Shown here piece after piece: positions 41,192 through 41,318 of a stretch of 41,318 bases of DNA. Positions within the stretch are counted from its first letter, which is position 1, and every line of letters starts with the position of its first letter. The notes below the pieces were generated by a model that was given only the letters and a program-made list of their open reading frames with translations, did not search any database and was not told where the DNA came from. The DNA comes from Herpetosiphon gulosus (GTDB taxonomy: Bacteria > Chloroflexota > Chloroflexia > Chloroflexales > Herpetosiphonaceae): contig NZ_BAABRU010000032.1 of NCBI RefSeq assembly GCF_039545135.1, positions 1-41,318 on the forward strand, in the 5' to 3' direction. The position numbers and the translations under genes were made by a program.

Positions 41192-41318
41192 TGATGTGGT
41201 CACGATTTAATGGATAATTATCTTATCCGCTCCACGCCGCTTCAATCATCGCGGGCGTTTGGTAGGCTAAGCTCGAATGTAGCCGTTGGCGATTATAAAA
41301 AATTTCGATGTATTCGAA
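41192..41318 (-). mobile_element. IS3-family insertion sequence, right-end fragment (continues off the window)
   Basis: It starts with TGATGTGGTC (41192-41201), the same terminal ten bases as the left IS, in the inverted orientation expected of the second terminal repeat. The orfB stop lies 31 bp inside. Exactly 127 bp of the element are present. The host bases left of it belong to the interrupted gene. Confidence 0.8.
41223..41318 (-). CDS. IS3-family transposase OrfB, C-terminal fragment (partial)
   Basis: The minus strand reads [24 protein letters not shown] then a short tail and TAA at 41225-41223. This is the hallmark C-terminus of the IS3-family DDE integrase (usual form F-x-YI-x-x-F/YYN-x-x-R-x-HS-x-LG/AY-x-x-P). 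The catalytic core lies outside the window. 31 residues are visible. Confidence 0.92.
   Translation of the reverse strand, partial: FEYIEIFYNRQRLHSSLAYQTPAMIEAAWSG

Overview
The window looks like a roughly 50% GC chromosomal segment from a filamentous, secretion-rich Chloroflexota bacterium. A Herpetosiphon-like organism is my inference, from the protein style (FN3-rich secreted proteins, a VCBS propeller protein, a clostripain lipoprotein, a FAAL-initiated NRPS), not from a marker gene. Both edges lie inside IS3-family insertion sequences. The left edge holds the start of orfA and the right edge the end of orfB. Both share the terminal sequence TGATGTGGTC and both sit about 127 bp into the element, which suggests an assembled contig broken at copies of a multicopy IS.

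Layout. 1-126: IS end inserted 17 bp before a type I-E CRISPR array. 144-2061: array of 32 repeats and 31 spacers, leader end at the left, with two duplicated spacers. 2247-2783: isochorismatase-like hydrolase whose expected start codon is ATA. 3100-4110: LacI-family regulator, divergent from a 1,887-aa secreted protein (4562-10225) made of three almost identical 344-residue domains, five FN3 domains and two copies of a C-terminal beta-type domain. A tandem pair of operator-like palindromes lies between the two. 10226-10861: non-coding stretch with a strong hairpin. 10862-15104: a small acidic protein, a clostripain-family lipoprotein and a convergent VCBS/FG-GAP protein, separated by a bidirectional terminator.

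15338-40543 is the centrepiece: two divergent transcription units that look like one siderophore-type system. Leftward (20285 to 15338): an MbtH-like protein, an iron-siderophore binding lipoprotein, a FecCD permease, an ABC ATPase and a Crp-type regulator. Rightward (about 20457 to 40543), tightly spaced: FAAL-ACP-C-A(Thr)-PCP-C-A(Gly)-PCP; a standalone C domain; [catalytically dead C-like domain]-A(Asn or Asp)-PCP-C-A(truncated); a SyrP/TauD-like Fe(II)/2-oxoglutarate hydroxylase; a penicillin-acylase-family Ntn hydrolase; and a SAM methyltransferase. Working model: a fatty-acylated peptide, acyl-Thr-Gly-(beta-hydroxy)Asx-X, is assembled in the cytoplasm, hydroxylated on the carrier protein, and deacylated outside the membrane, as in pyoverdine maturation. 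The iron complex is re-imported by the FecCD system. Oddities: one C domain has HDxxxDG instead of HHxxxDG, the last A domain lacks its C-terminal A9/A10 part, and there is no PCP, thioesterase or exporter after it in this window.

40607-41191: a possible 44-residue membrane peptide and the 3' part of an unrecognised gene cut by the right-hand IS.
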